From: Flavobacterium sp.
Lineage (GTDB): Bacteria; Bacteroidota; Bacteroidia; Flavobacteriales; Flavobacteriaceae
Direction: 5' to 3'
Assembly (NCBI GenBank): GCA_024642295.1
Contig: JAHEBK010000066.1
Span: 1 to 8,135 of the forward strand
Length of the DNA stretch: 8,135 nt
Below are positions 1 through 7,031 of this stretch, piece by piece. How positions within the stretch are numbered: the stretch's first letter is position 1; every line of letters begins with the position of its first letter. The position numbers and the translations under genes were made by a program. Below the pieces are notes generated by a model. That model saw nothing but the letters and a program-made list of their open reading frames with translations, did not search any database and was not told the origin of the DNA.

Positions 1-750
1 TTTATGCCCAGTTTTAGCATCGGTATCTTTTGATAAAATTAAATTTTCTTGTGTATCTTCGATGCTTTCTTTTAGCAAGTTTAGCTTTTCTTTTACGGCT
101 GGTATCGAACTTACCGAAGAATCTTCTTCTAATCTTTTCTCTAACTCTTTGCTATAAACCAACTCCTTTTCTAAATCATTCTCGCTGTTCTTCTCTGGCA
201 TACGTTCTTTCCATTGGTCATCAAATGAATAAACCACTTTACGAAGTTGTTTGGAACGTTCTCTAAGTACGTCTATAGCTAAAAATGGATTTGACCTAGA
301 TAAAGTATGTGTGGCATCAACTATTATAGATTTGGAACGAATAACGCCTTTTTCAATAGCTAAGGCTACCGTTTTGCTAATCAATAAATTCAATAAATCT
401 GTATCTTTTAAACGGAGTTTTCTAAATTTTGTCAACGAACTTGGATTGATAACATCGGCTTCGGGTGTCATATCCAAAAAATATTTAAAAGACATATCAA
501 AACGAGAGCGATCAACAACATCAACATCTGAGACCGTATAAATCGTTTTCAACAGTAGGTATTTGAACATGCGTATAGGACTTTCTGCCATACGACCATT
601 AGTTAAACAATAGCTATGTATAAGCTCATCGGTGATAAATGAAAAATCAATTAATTCATTAATTTTTCTAAGAAGATTGTCTTTAGGAATGATTAAATCA
701 TATAACGAGGAATGCTCACTGAACTGAATTTGTTGTTGTTGAACTAACAT
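1..750 (-). CDS. IS1182-type transposase, N-terminal 250 residues (runs off the left edge)
   Basis: The minus frame is open from an ATG at 750-748 to base 1 with no stop, so the C-terminal part lies outside the window. The protein starts MLVQQQQIQF and has a DUF772-like N-terminal region at about residues 15-115, including GRMAESPIRMFKYLLLK and the pattern RFDMSFKYFLD...INPSSLTKFRKL. The first catalytic Asp of the DDE triad is probably D145 in IIVDATHT. Residues 185-240 are charged and probably helical. The visible end, KDTDAKTGHK, resembles the segment that precedes the FFGYK-type motif in IS1182 transposases. The visible part is uninterrupted, so the gene could be intact, but the remaining catalytic residues cannot be seen. 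The enzyme would cut and join the element's ends. Family assignment is by recognised motifs, not by a search; another IS4/IS5-like DDE group is possible but less likely. Confidence 0.85.
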   Translation of the reverse strand, partial: MLVQQQQIQFSEHSSLYDLIIPKDNLLRKINELIDFSFITDELIHSYCLTNGRMAESPIRMFKYLLLKTIYTVSDVDVVDRSRFDMSFKYFLDMTPEADVINPSSLTKFRKLRLKDTDLLNLLISKTVALAIEKGVIRSKSIIVDATHTLSRSNPFLAIDVLRERSKQLRKVVYSFDDQWKERMPEKNSENDLEKELVYSKELEKRLEEDSSVSSIPAVKEKLNLLKESIEDTQENLILSKDTDAKTGHK

Positions 751-784
751 CTAAAAAGGCTTATAATTACAGTTAAATATAACC

Positions 785-822
785 AAAAAGGAGCAGAAAA
801 TAAAATTTCTCTGCTCCTTTTT
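785..822 (-). terminator. Perfect 13-bp hairpin with flanking T runs, upstream of the transposase
   Basis: Arms at 785-797 (AAAAAGGAGCAGA) and 810-822 (TCTGCTCCTTTTT) are perfectly complementary around a 12-base loop. Because the stem starts in A's and ends in T's, it forms a GC-containing hairpin followed by T5 on either strand. On the minus strand it lies between the cyclase stop (913) and the transposase start (750). It could terminate cyclase transcription, or, if it belongs to the IS, shield the transposase from read-through. The stem is clear; which element owns it is inferred. Confidence 0.75.
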
Positions 823-912
823 AGTGGTAATAAATCGTAAATGACTTTTTCAGTGCCCTCCTTAATAGCCCCGTTTTTTTGTATATGATTTTTTTAAAAA
901 TCAGTTATTTAG

Positions 913-1962
913 TTATTCTGAAACAGTGATTTCAAACAATTTATCCCAATTTTTACCTGTTACAAATATGGTTTTAGTTTTAGGGTTATAGGCAATTCCA
1001 TTAAGTACATCTTCAGGAGTCACGCTCAAAGATTTGCGTAGGCCAGACATATCTATAATTCCTTCTACTGCGCCGCTTTCTGGGTTGACTACTGCAATAG
1101 CATCTTTTTGCCATACATTAACATAGAATTTTCCGTTAATCCATTCTAATTCATTGATGGCTTTTATTTTAGAAGTTCCTGAATATACATTGATATAACT
1201 TATTTGCTTTAAGTTTTCAGGATTTGTGGTCCAAATTTTTTCTGTCCCATCAGATTGGTAGATGTTTTTTCCGTCATTAGTCATTCCCCAACCTTCAATA
1301 TCTTTGTCGAAGCTAAACTTTTTTTCTAATTTCATGGTATTCACATTGTAGATAAAACCTGTTTTTTCCTGCCAAGTCAATTGGTAAATTTTATCATTCA
1401 AGATTGTTGTTCCTTCACCAAAGTACTGAGCATCTAAATCGACTTGTTTGTATACTTTTCCGGTTTTGTAGTCGTATTTTCTTAAAAATGATTTTCCTTT
1501 TAAGCCTGTGCTTTCATATAAAGTATCTTTATAGAATTCCAATCCTTCTGTAAAAGCTCCCGTATCGTGTGCATACGTATTGATGATTTTATATTTTAAT
1601 AATTTAGGAGTAACATTGGAAACTAATTCTATTCTAGCTGTTGCTTCAGAGTTTTCCCCTTCATAAAATACTACTGCTTTAAGGTTTTGATAGCCTAATT
1701 TTTGATTTTTGAGTGCAAATGGAAGTTTGTTATTTCCTTTCCTACTGCCTACTTTGATTTCGTTCACATAGTAAGTAATGCTGTCAATTTCTTTAGAATT
1801 AGGATTTAAAACCCCCAAGTCAAGTTGTTCTTCTGACTGATAATGTGTTGCAAATTGTGCAGAATCAAAAGTAAATATTGAATTTTCACCTTTTTTTTTG
1901 CCACCACAATTAGAAAATGTTATTCCTAATAAAATGACATATAGTAAGTTATGTTTTTTCAT
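913..1962 (-). CDS. Glutaminyl-peptide cyclotransferase, plant-type, predicted lipoprotein
   Basis: A 349-residue protein. Residues 1-18 form a lipoprotein signal ending TFSNC, with C19 as the likely lipidated Cys; GGKKKGE follows, with no acidic surface-export signal, so a periplasm-facing anchor is plausible. Residues 30-120 are an N-terminal extension, perhaps Ig-like. Residues 125-349 match the beta-propeller glutamine cyclotransferase family (Glu_cyclase_2) with HDTGAFTEGLEF (132-143), ESTG (150-153), QYFGEG (179-184), EGWGMTNDG (223-231), NELEWINGKFYVNVW (270-284), NGIAY (321-325) and VTGKNW (334-339). The family converts N-terminal Gln to pyroglutamate with release of ammonia. I chose the ATG at 1962 because it begins a good signal peptide; the frame stays open to 2160, but those 66 codons cross the SRP RNA gene antisense and encode no signal sequence. 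It is a single gene, probably monocistronic. The family call is firm; activity is inferred. Confidence 0.9.
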   Translation of the reverse strand: MKKHNLLYVILLGITFSNCGGKKKGENSIFTFDSAQFATHYQSEEQLDLGVLNPNSKEIDSITYYVNEIKVGSRKGNNKLPFALKNQKLGYQNLKAVVFYEGENSEATARIELVSNVTPKLLKYKIINTYAHDTGAFTEGLEFYKDTLYESTGLKGKSFLRKYDYKTGKVYKQVDLDAQYFGEGTTILNDKIYQLTWQEKTGFIYNVNTMKLEKKFSFDKDIEGWGMTNDGKNIYQSDGTEKIWTTNPENLKQISYINVYSGTSKIKAINELEWINGKFYVNVWQKDAIAVVNPESGAVEGIIDMSGLRKSLSVTPEDVLNGIAYNPKTKTIFVTGKNWDKLFEITVSE

Positions 1963-1981
1963 TTTTAAATAATTAGTGAGA

Positions 1982-2013
1982 CCAATATACAATGTTATTT
2001 TTAAGAGCACAAA
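1982..2013 (-). promoter_or_regulatory. Weak candidate promoter for the cyclase gene
   Basis: On the minus strand TTTG (2013-2010) is followed after 20 bases by TATATTGG (1989-1982), one base off the Bacteroidota -7 consensus TAnnTTTG. It sits about 20 bases upstream of the chosen ATG and inside the short divergent region shared with the SRP RNA promoter. The match is imperfect and the DNA is AT-rich, so this is only a candidate. Confidence 0.3.
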
Positions 2014-2017
2014 GGTC

Positions 2018-2047
2018 TTGCAAAAATATAAAAAGATTGTATATTTG
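2018..2047 (+). promoter_or_regulatory. Bacteroidota-type sigma-A promoter for the SRP RNA
   Basis: TTG at 2018-2020 is separated by exactly 19 bases from TATATTTG at 2040-2047, a full match to the -33/-7 arrangement (TTG, N19, TAnnTTTG) known for Bacteroidota housekeeping promoters. Transcription would start about 5 bases further on, at the first base of the RNA's closing stem (2052). The agreement between promoter and independently found RNA 5' end supports both. Confidence 0.8.
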
Positions 2048-2051
2048 CACC

Positions 2052-2144
2052 GGCAAGTCCTACACGACCAGCTCCTGCAGACTCCCCCAGGATGGGAACA
2101 TAGCAAGGGTACGTGGTTGAGCGGTGCGATGTAGGTCGCTTGCC
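2052..2144 (+). ncRNA. ffs: Small bacterial signal recognition particle RNA (4.5S type)
   Basis: The RNA pairs with Ffh to bring ribosomes making membrane and secreted proteins to FtsY at the inner membrane. The ends pair: GGCAAG (2052-2057) with CTTGCC (2139-2144), then CCTACA (2059-2064) with TGTAGG (2130-2135), then ACC/GGT and GCTC/GAGC further in. The tip is the conserved helix 8 domain: CCC/GGG, the symmetric loop CAGG (2088-2091) opposite AGCA (2102-2105), ATG/CAT, and a GGAA tetraloop (2095-2098). Length is about 93 bases with no Alu domain, as in Gram-negative bacteria. A good promoter precedes it and a terminator follows at 2169. Exact ends may differ by a few bases. Confidence 0.93.
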
Positions 2145-2168
2145 ATTTTTTATAAAACAAAGTGTATT

Positions 2169-2195
2169 ATCTTCCCATTAAAGGAAGATTTTTTG
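2169..2195 (+). terminator. Rho-independent terminator of the SRP RNA
   Basis: ATCTTCC (2169-2175) pairs with GGAAGAT (2183-2189) around a 7-base loop and is followed by five T's. Flanking AAAACAA (2154-2160) and TTGTTTT (2193-2199) are also complementary and could extend the stem. It lies 25 bases after the RNA's closing stem. Confidence 0.75.
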
Positions 2196-2199
2196 TTTT

Positions 2200-2701
2200 A
2201 GTGCAATATAGCTGAATTATAGCAAATCCAATTAACACCGTTCTCTATAGTATGACAGTCTTTTGCTTTAGTATTTGTTAATTTCTTTTCAAAAATACTT
2301 TGGAAATAAATTGTGTTTTTTTATGCTCTTTTGTAAAGTATTATTCTCTTCAAAAAATGCAATTCACTTTTTCTATTTCTATTTTAGTATTTACCAAATT
2401 AAAGTGTTCTAGTATTAATTCTAGTAGTTCAATATAATTATACAACGAATCCCTTTTTCAAATATTGGAAATATTAAATCCCACCAAAGGTTTGATTTTG
2501 ATCCAATTCTATATCTAATTGACTTTTTTAAAGAATTAGTCCCTATTTTTTAAACTAGTATTATTTTATCAATTTCATTTAATGTATATAATTTAGTTAA
2601 AAATTAAGCTATACCTGCTAGTTATTAACAGATTAAACCTACGTAAATACTAAATAAGTGTATTTTATCGATTATATTATGCTTTTAGTCGATGTTTTAT
2701 T
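2200..2701. other. AT-rich intergenic stretch, no gene seen
   Basis: This stretch between the SRP RNA terminator and the CAP gene's upstream region has no convincing reading frame, RNA fold or mobile-element remnant on either strand. Short imperfect palindromes, such as those around 2410-2425, are what such AT-rich DNA would give by chance. The right part (from about 2658) seems related to 3483-3599, upstream of the decayed CAP copy. Confidence 0.6.
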
Positions 2702-2709
2702 TATGTTTG
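2702..2709 (+). promoter_or_regulatory. Candidate -7 box for the CAP gene
   Basis: TATGTTTG matches the TAnnTTTG consensus and lies 93 bases upstream of the CAP gene's ATG. No TTG is found at the expected distance upstream (around 2680), so the promoter is only half supported. The equivalent place upstream of the decayed copy reads TATG directly followed by TGA, as if TTTG had been lost. Confidence 0.4.
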
Positions 2710-2794
2710 TGAAAGAAAATAATAAAAAGAATAATATAATCATATTAAAGAGTTTGCCCCACAATCTACTTTAAACTTAATACTGCTATTGTCT

Positions 2795-3304
2795 ATGAAA
2801 ACAAACATACTTCGTCTTGCATTACTTTCGCTAGTAGTCTTTACTATGAATTCTTGTACTTCTGATAGCTCTGAAAGTGTTTCATCTGAAGCAAGTAATC
2901 TTACTGCTAAAATTGTTGACTATAGTTATAATGATATTGAATTGGCTACCATGAATTTGATAAATGAATATAGAGTAAGCCAAGGTTTAAATCCGTTAGA
3001 AAGAATAAATCATATTTCATTTAAATCTGAAGAGCATGATGACTATATGATTACAAATAAAGTTGTGAATCATAATGATTTTGTAGCACGTTCAGAAAAC
3101 ATAATTAAAGTTTTAGGAGCTAAAACAGTAGGTGAGAACGTAGCTTATAACTTTAATTCACCAGAAGCAGTAGTGGCGGCATGGCTAAATAGCCCTGCAC
3201 ACAAAGAAAATATAGTTGGAAACTATACCCATTTTGGAATTGCCATCAAATCAGATCCAACAACTGGGAAAAAATATTACACTAATATTTTTGCCAAAAT
3301 ATAA
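2795..3304 (+). CDS. CAP/SCP (YkwD-like) domain lipoprotein
   Basis: A 169-residue protein. Residues 1-20 form a signal peptide ending MNSC with C21 as the likely lipidated Cys; TSDSSESVSSE follows, Ser-rich and acidic, which would suit outer-membrane or surface placement. Residues 45-169 are a compact CAP (SCP/PR-1/Tpx-1) domain: LINEYR (55-60), NHNDF (92-96), GENVAYNF (113-120), WLNSPAHKENI (130-140), THFGIA (145-150), YYTNIFAK (161-168). The four family cavity residues are present: H93, E114, E138, H146. Bacterial CAP proteins are secreted or surface-bound, and their biochemical roles are mostly unclear; I do not assign one. An in-frame TTG lies two codons earlier (2789), but the ATG directly begins the signal peptide. 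There is no Shine-Dalgarno site, as is usual in this phylum. The gene stands alone between a candidate promoter and a terminator, and a decayed second copy follows. Confidence 0.92.
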   Translation: MKTNILRLALLSLVVFTMNSCTSDSSESVSSEASNLTAKIVDYSYNDIELATMNLINEYRVSQGLNPLERINHISFKSEEHDDYMITNKVVNHNDFVARSENIIKVLGAKTVGENVAYNFNSPEAVVAAWLNSPAHKENIVGNYTHFGIAIKSDPTTGKKYYTNIFAKI

Positions 3305-3329
3305 ATCATGTTTATTTTGTTTAATACTA

Positions 3330-3355
3330 GGTGTCTTATTTAAGGCACCTTTTTT
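3330..3355 (+). terminator. Rho-independent terminator of the CAP gene
   Basis: GGTGTCTT (3330-3337) pairs with AAGGCACC (3342-3349), with one G-U pair, around a 4-base loop, and six T's follow. It lies 25 bases after the CAP stop codon. Confidence 0.85.
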
Positions 3356-3599
3356 GTTATTAATTCCGATGTAATTCACTTAAGATTATTGATTATTTTT
3401 TTTTCAATTTTATATAAATAAGCATGTTTAATTTATTCTTGCAAATAACACTTATTAGAAAATTATAGCTTTAAAAAACATTGTGTATTTCGTAGATATT
3501 TATATCTGATTTAGCAAAAACAGATGTATGTGATTGGCTACACCAAAAATATTAATAAATCTGCGAGGCAAAAATTTCACTACTATTTTTTACATTTTT
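3356..3599. other. Intergenic stretch; right half resembles the CAP gene's upstream region
   Basis: No gene is seen. From about 3483 the sequence seems to follow 2658-2794 in order: GTGTATTT (both), TATG...TGA (2702 and 3527), an AAAA...ATAAT-like block, then CAC..CTACT (3578-3586 and 2761-2770) shortly before the ATG. This suggests that the duplication that made the second CAP copy included its upstream region. The DNA is AT-rich, so the match needs a proper alignment. Confidence 0.4.
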
Positions 3600-4088
3600 A
3601 TGAATATAAATTTTATTTTAAATTCAATAGTTTACATAATTACTTCTTGTTTATCTGATGTATATTGATACCAAAGTATCAATCATTATTGAAAATATTC
3701 TTAAGAAAAATGAAGTTTTTAATTATTCTAGAACCAAATTAGAAATGTTAAGTAAAATTATGAATACAAGAATAATATTGGACTAGCACTTTAGAATCAA
3801 TCAACTTTATTTATTCAAAATCACAAGCACATGATGATTATATGATTGCTACTAGTTTAGTATTATGATAATTTTTACACAGTTCAGAGGTAATAAATAA
3901 TACACTAGGAGCAAACTGTAGATGAAAATTTATATTGCAATTTTAATACTGCAAAATCAGTTGTAGTGCATAGTTAAAAGTGATACTCATAAAAAATATA
4001 TAATTGTAAAATATTTACACTTTGAATTGCAATTAAATCTGATCTATGATGTGCAAAATTACGTTACAAAATATCGCAAATTAAAATT
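3600..4088 (+). pseudogene. Decayed tandem copy of the CAP-domain lipoprotein gene
   Basis: The stretch aligns with the intact gene at 2795-3304 from end to end, at an offset of about 790-805 bases. ATG 3600 starts a 22-residue signal-like peptide whose VYIITSCLSD parallels VVFTMNSCTSD; TGA at 3666 ends it. Later segments, in shifting frames, read NYSRTKLEM (intact DYSYNDIEL), FRINQ (ERINH), AHDDYMI (EHDDYMI; 17 of 18 bases identical at 3830-3847), LGA, DENLYCNFNTAKSVV (GENVAYNFNSPEAVV), SDTHKKYIIVKYLHFEL (SPAHKENIVGNYTHFGI), and an ending that resembles the intact 3' end. Further stops (such as TAG at 3784) and several frameshifts make it non-functional. Base changes include many non-synonymous ones, so decay is old. 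The right end is approximate. Confidence 0.88.
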
Positions 4089-4102
4089 ATCTCATAATCT
4101 TC

Positions 4103-4137
4103 AAAAAAAAACCTCGAAAGAATTTCTTTCGAGGTTT
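4103..4137 (-). terminator. Strong terminator of the T9SS-associated operon
   Basis: AAACCTCGAAAG (4109-4120) pairs perfectly with CTTTCGAGGTTT (4126-4137) around a 5-base loop. Read on the minus strand it is followed by a run of T's (A's at 4103-4110). It lies 19 bases after the OmpA-family stop codon, closing the minus-strand gene group. Confidence 0.9.
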
Positions 4138-4156
4138 ATGATTAAGCTATATTTAA

Positions 4157-6094
4157 TTACAAATCGGTAATAATAAATTCACTACGTCTGTTTTGTTGGT
4201 GTTCTTCTTCTGAACATTTCACTCCATCCTTACACTGGTTAACAAGTTCATATTCTCCGTATCCTTTACCAGTAAGTCTATCTGTACTTACTCCATTTTT
4301 AACTAACCAAGCAATGGTTGATTTCGCTCTTCTATCAGATAATGCTTCATTGTATTTGAAAGAAGCTCTACTGTCAGTATGAGAACGTATATCGAGTTTC
4401 ATATTAGGATATTGTTTTAATACATCAAGAATTTTTTCTAGGTCTAAAGCAGCTTCGTGTCTGATGTTAGATTTATCAAGATCAAAATAGATCATTTTGA
4501 TTCCGAAACATTTTCCTAAATCATCCCCAACAGCAACTTTACAAGTGATTTTTTCTAAAGCAATATTGAGTTCTGTTTTACCTTTGTCCTTCCCAACAGT
4601 AACTTTTTCTTCTTTAGTATTGTATTCTGGTTTTTCAGCTCTTACATAATATGTTTTACCACATTCAACAGTGAATGAATAATTTCCTTTTTCATCAGAC
4701 ATCATTGTAGAAATATCTTTAAACTTTTTGTCAAACAAACTAACCTTGACATTGGGAAGAATTTCTTTGGTTTCTACATCAGTAATTTGTCCATAAAGTT
4801 CTTGTTCACAAGTCAGTTTTCTTGTTTCTAAAAATTTATAAATATCATCATATCCTTTTCCACCATCTCTATTAGAACTAAAAAATCCTCTTCTAGATTT
4901 AGCATCAATTAAATAGGCAAAATCGTCTTTAGGAGAGTTAACATCTGCACCTACATTTTGGACATCATTAAAAGTACCATCATCGAATATTTTAGTAACA
5001 AAAACATCTAATCCACCTAGACCTGGATGTCCATTTGAAGCAAAGTAGAGTTCTTTATCTTCGCTAATAAAAGGAAAAGTTTCTTTACCTGGAGTATTAA
5101 TACCATTACCTAAATTCTCAGGATTACCATAAGTACCATCATCATTTATTGTAACTTTAAATAAATCTGATTGCCCTAAAGTACCAGGCATGTCTGAAGC
5201 AAAATACAAAGTTTTTTCATCTGGACTCAATGCAGGATGAGCTGTAGAATAGTTATCACTATTAAAAGGCATTTCAACAATCTTATCCCATTTATCGTTT
5301 TCTAAACTCGCTTTGTAAATTTTGATTAAAGTAATATCACTTCCATTTTTTCCTTTTTTACCTTCAAGATAGTTGTTACGAGTAAAATACATTGTTTTAC
5401 CGTCTTTAGTAAAAGCAGGAGTAGACTCATGGAATTTAGAGTTGATGTTTTTATCAAATTTGCTAGGGGCTCCTGGAGTCATTTCTTCTCCTAAATCGGC
5501 CATGTATAAATTAGTAAAATATTGATTGGTCCAAGTGTGTTTGCGTTGTCCCAAACTTCCCGTATCTCTAGCGGATGTAAATACTATCTTATTAAGATAT
5601 ACGGCAGTTCCGTAATCAGAATATTTAGAGTTAATCCCTGCATCTTCGACATTATACCTTCCTGAATTTGCTTTTATTTCAGCTAAGTAATTTCTATTCT
5701 TTTTGAATAGCTTTGCACGATTATCGTCTCCTGATAATTGATTGAATTTTTCCATTAAAGCATCTGCTTGTTTGTTCTCACCGATAGCTCTTAAGGATTG
5801 CGCATATCTAAAATAGTATTCAGGTTCCAAATCTGTTTTCATAGCAAATAGTTCGCCATACCATTTTGCGGCATTCTCTAGTTGGGAATTAAAATAATAA
5901 GCATTACCCAATTTTTGAAACATATCCGCCGATTTATATCCTTTTTCAGCGACTCTTTCATAGGTTTTTATGGCATCTATGTAGGCATAGTTGTCATACT
6001 TTTTATCAGCAGAAGCTAATCTGGCTTTTTGAGAATAAATGTTTAGCGAAAAAACACTTATTAAAGTTATGCAAAGGAGTATATTCTTTTTCAT
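4157..6094 (-). CDS. PorE-like OmpA-family protein (TPR, PD40 propeller, CarboxypepD-like, OmpA_C)
   Basis: A 645-residue protein with a signal peptide of about 21 residues (cleavage near NIYSQ) and no lipobox. Domains in order: TPR-like helices (25-120); a PD40/WD40-like beta-propeller (150-420) with repeats such as STPAFTKDGKTMYFTRN (224-240), AHPALSPDEKTLYFAS (285-300) and ETFPFISEDKELYFAS (338-353); a carboxypeptidase regulatory-like beta domain (430-515, LYGQITD...NVKVSLFD); and an OmpA C-terminal domain (530-645). In the last, D574 (SHTD) and R589 (LSDRRA) are spaced like the residues that hold diaminopimelate in OmpA/Pal, followed by TGKGYGE and NRRSEFI. C621 and C627 may form a disulfide. 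This architecture is that of Porphyromonas PorE, a T9SS component that links outer-membrane parts to peptidoglycan. The start is 11 bases after the SprF-like stop, so both are surely cotranscribed. It may be a paralog serving this cargo rather than the core PorE itself. Confidence 0.92.
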   Translation of the reverse strand: MKKNILLCITLISVFSLNIYSQKARLASADKKYDNYAYIDAIKTYERVAEKGYKSADMFQKLGNAYYFNSQLENAAKWYGELFAMKTDLEPEYYFRYAQSLRAIGENKQADALMEKFNQLSGDDNRAKLFKKNRNYLAEIKANSGRYNVEDAGINSKYSDYGTAVYLNKIVFTSARDTGSLGQRKHTWTNQYFTNLYMADLGEEMTPGAPSKFDKNINSKFHESTPAFTKDGKTMYFTRNNYLEGKKGKNGSDITLIKIYKASLENDKWDKIVEMPFNSDNYSTAHPALSPDEKTLYFASDMPGTLGQSDLFKVTINDDGTYGNPENLGNGINTPGKETFPFISEDKELYFASNGHPGLGGLDVFVTKIFDDGTFNDVQNVGADVNSPKDDFAYLIDAKSRRGFFSSNRDGGKGYDDIYKFLETRKLTCEQELYGQITDVETKEILPNVKVSLFDKKFKDISTMMSDEKGNYSFTVECGKTYYVRAEKPEYNTKEEKVTVGKDKGKTELNIALEKITCKVAVGDDLGKCFGIKMIYFDLDKSNIRHEAALDLEKILDVLKQYPNMKLDIRSHTDSRASFKYNEALSDRRAKSTIAWLVKNGVSTDRLTGKGYGEYELVNQCKDGVKCSEEEHQQNRRSEFIITDL

Positions 6095-6105
6095 AATAAT
6101 TGATT

Positions 6106-7014
6106 TTAGAAGAATCTTGGGGTTGTGATTTTATCGTTATTTTTGAAAATCTCATAGCGCAAGAAAATCTCGTGAGAACCTGAGTTAAAATTATTCAGGT
6201 TAGATGTTTCCCTGTCATATCCATATCCAATGTACATTGCATCTGAAATTTGAAAACCTACCATTGCACTTAGTGCAGCACTCCATCGATAAGAAACTCC
6301 AATCATAAATTTTTCATTGAACAAGAAATTTCCAGATATATCAGTTTGTAAAGGTGCACCTGTAACCATTTTGGTCATCATAGCTGGTTTGAATTTGATA
6401 TAATTATTCAAATCAAAGACATAACCCGCAATCAAGTAATAGTTTATTTTTTCCTTATTAAGAGCGACTTGATTGTCGTCGTATCGATTCGTTTCAATAA
6501 AATTAGGGACAGACAAACCAACATAAGCTTTGTCAGAATGAAGATAAACCCCTGCTCCTAAATTAGGATTGAATTTATTGAAACTTTGTAGAGTAGGGTC
6601 TGATTGGTTTACGGGATTTAATCTACTGTTATCTAAGCTAAATAAATTGGCAGTTGCTTTAATTCCAAAAGAGAGTTTAAAAGTCTCAGAAGTAGGAACG
6701 GTATACGATATATCCGCCGAAATAGTGTTTTCATCAACAGGTCCAATTCGATCATTGATAAGCGATACACCGAGTCCAAGTCTGCTTTCATTCAAAGGGG
6801 TGTTGATTGATACAGCATTGGTAACAGGTGCTCCATCGAGTCCCACCCATTGAGTACGATGCAAAGCAAATATACTCATAGCTCCTCTAGATCCAGCATA
6901 AGCAGGATTGACATTGATTGTGTTGTACATATACTGAGTAAATTGCGAATCTTGTTGTGCAAAACTTACTATTGCTGTAAACATCAAAACGAAAGAAAGT
7001 ATTTTTGTTTTCAT
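6106..7014 (-). CDS. PorP/SprF-family type IX secretion outer-membrane protein
   Basis: A 302-residue protein with a clear signal peptide (residues 1-19, ending SFAQ). The mature N terminus carries the family hallmark QFTQYMYNTINVNPAYAGSRG (24-44, shown here as the recognised motif region), followed by HRTQWVGLDGAPVT. The rest alternates short beta strands and loops (LGLGVSLINDRIGP, LSFGIKATANLF, MIGVSYRWSAALSAMVGF, MYIGYGYD) and ends in EIFLRYEIF...PRFF, consistent with an outer-membrane beta-barrel. In F. johnsoniae SprF is needed for secretion of the adhesin SprB encoded next to it; paralogs sit beside other large type B proteins. By that rule this protein should serve the cargo encoded at 7073-8135, whose stop lies 58 bases upstream. 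No promoter is seen in the gap, so cotranscription is likely. The family call is firm; the cargo pairing is inferred from position. Confidence 0.93.
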   Translation of the reverse strand: MKTKILSFVLMFTAIVSFAQQDSQFTQYMYNTINVNPAYAGSRGAMSIFALHRTQWVGLDGAPVTNAVSINTPLNESRLGLGVSLINDRIGPVDENTISADISYTVPTSETFKLSFGIKATANLFSLDNSRLNPVNQSDPTLQSFNKFNPNLGAGVYLHSDKAYVGLSVPNFIETNRYDDNQVALNKEKINYYLIAGYVFDLNNYIKFKPAMMTKMVTGAPLQTDISGNFLFNEKFMIGVSYRWSAALSAMVGFQISDAMYIGYGYDRETSNLNNFNSGSHEIFLRYEIFKNNDKITTPRFF

Positions 7015-7031
7015 TTGGTTTAGGTTTTAAA

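Larger units (their letters stand above)
1..860 (-). mobile_element. Partial insertion sequence (IS1182-like), 5' end and upstream region
   Basis: The transposase gene together with its roughly 110-base upstream region forms one end of an insertion sequence inserted downstream of the cyclase gene. The boundary must lie between the hairpin ending at 822 and the cyclase stop codon at 913. My best guess for the terminal inverted repeat is the stretch at 841-860, which reads GAGGGCACTGAAAAAGTCAT toward the transposase. The other end is outside the window, so neither the inverted repeat nor a target duplication can be confirmed, and the right boundary is approximate. Confidence 0.5.

Noticed and set aside
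30..541. Two plus-strand open frames at 30-266 and 251-541
   Set aside because: They lie antisense to the transposase, whose motifs are clear, and their translations have no recognisable domain.
886..903. 18-base palindrome (TGATTTTT, TT, AAAAATCA) just after the cyclase stop
   Set aside because: It has a two-base spacer and almost no GC pairs, so it would make a poor terminator hairpin. The 785-822 hairpin is far stronger.
2200..2700. Possible further CAP relic or small gene in the first intergenic gap
   Set aside because: I looked for the CAP motifs and for small frames with a start and plausible composition, and found none.
2789..2797. TTG start for the CAP gene at 2789
   Set aside because: The ATG at 2795 begins the signal peptide directly, and nothing favours the rarer start codon.
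6569..6853. Plus-strand open frame of 94 codons
   Set aside because: It is antisense to the PorP/SprF-family gene, which has a full set of family features.
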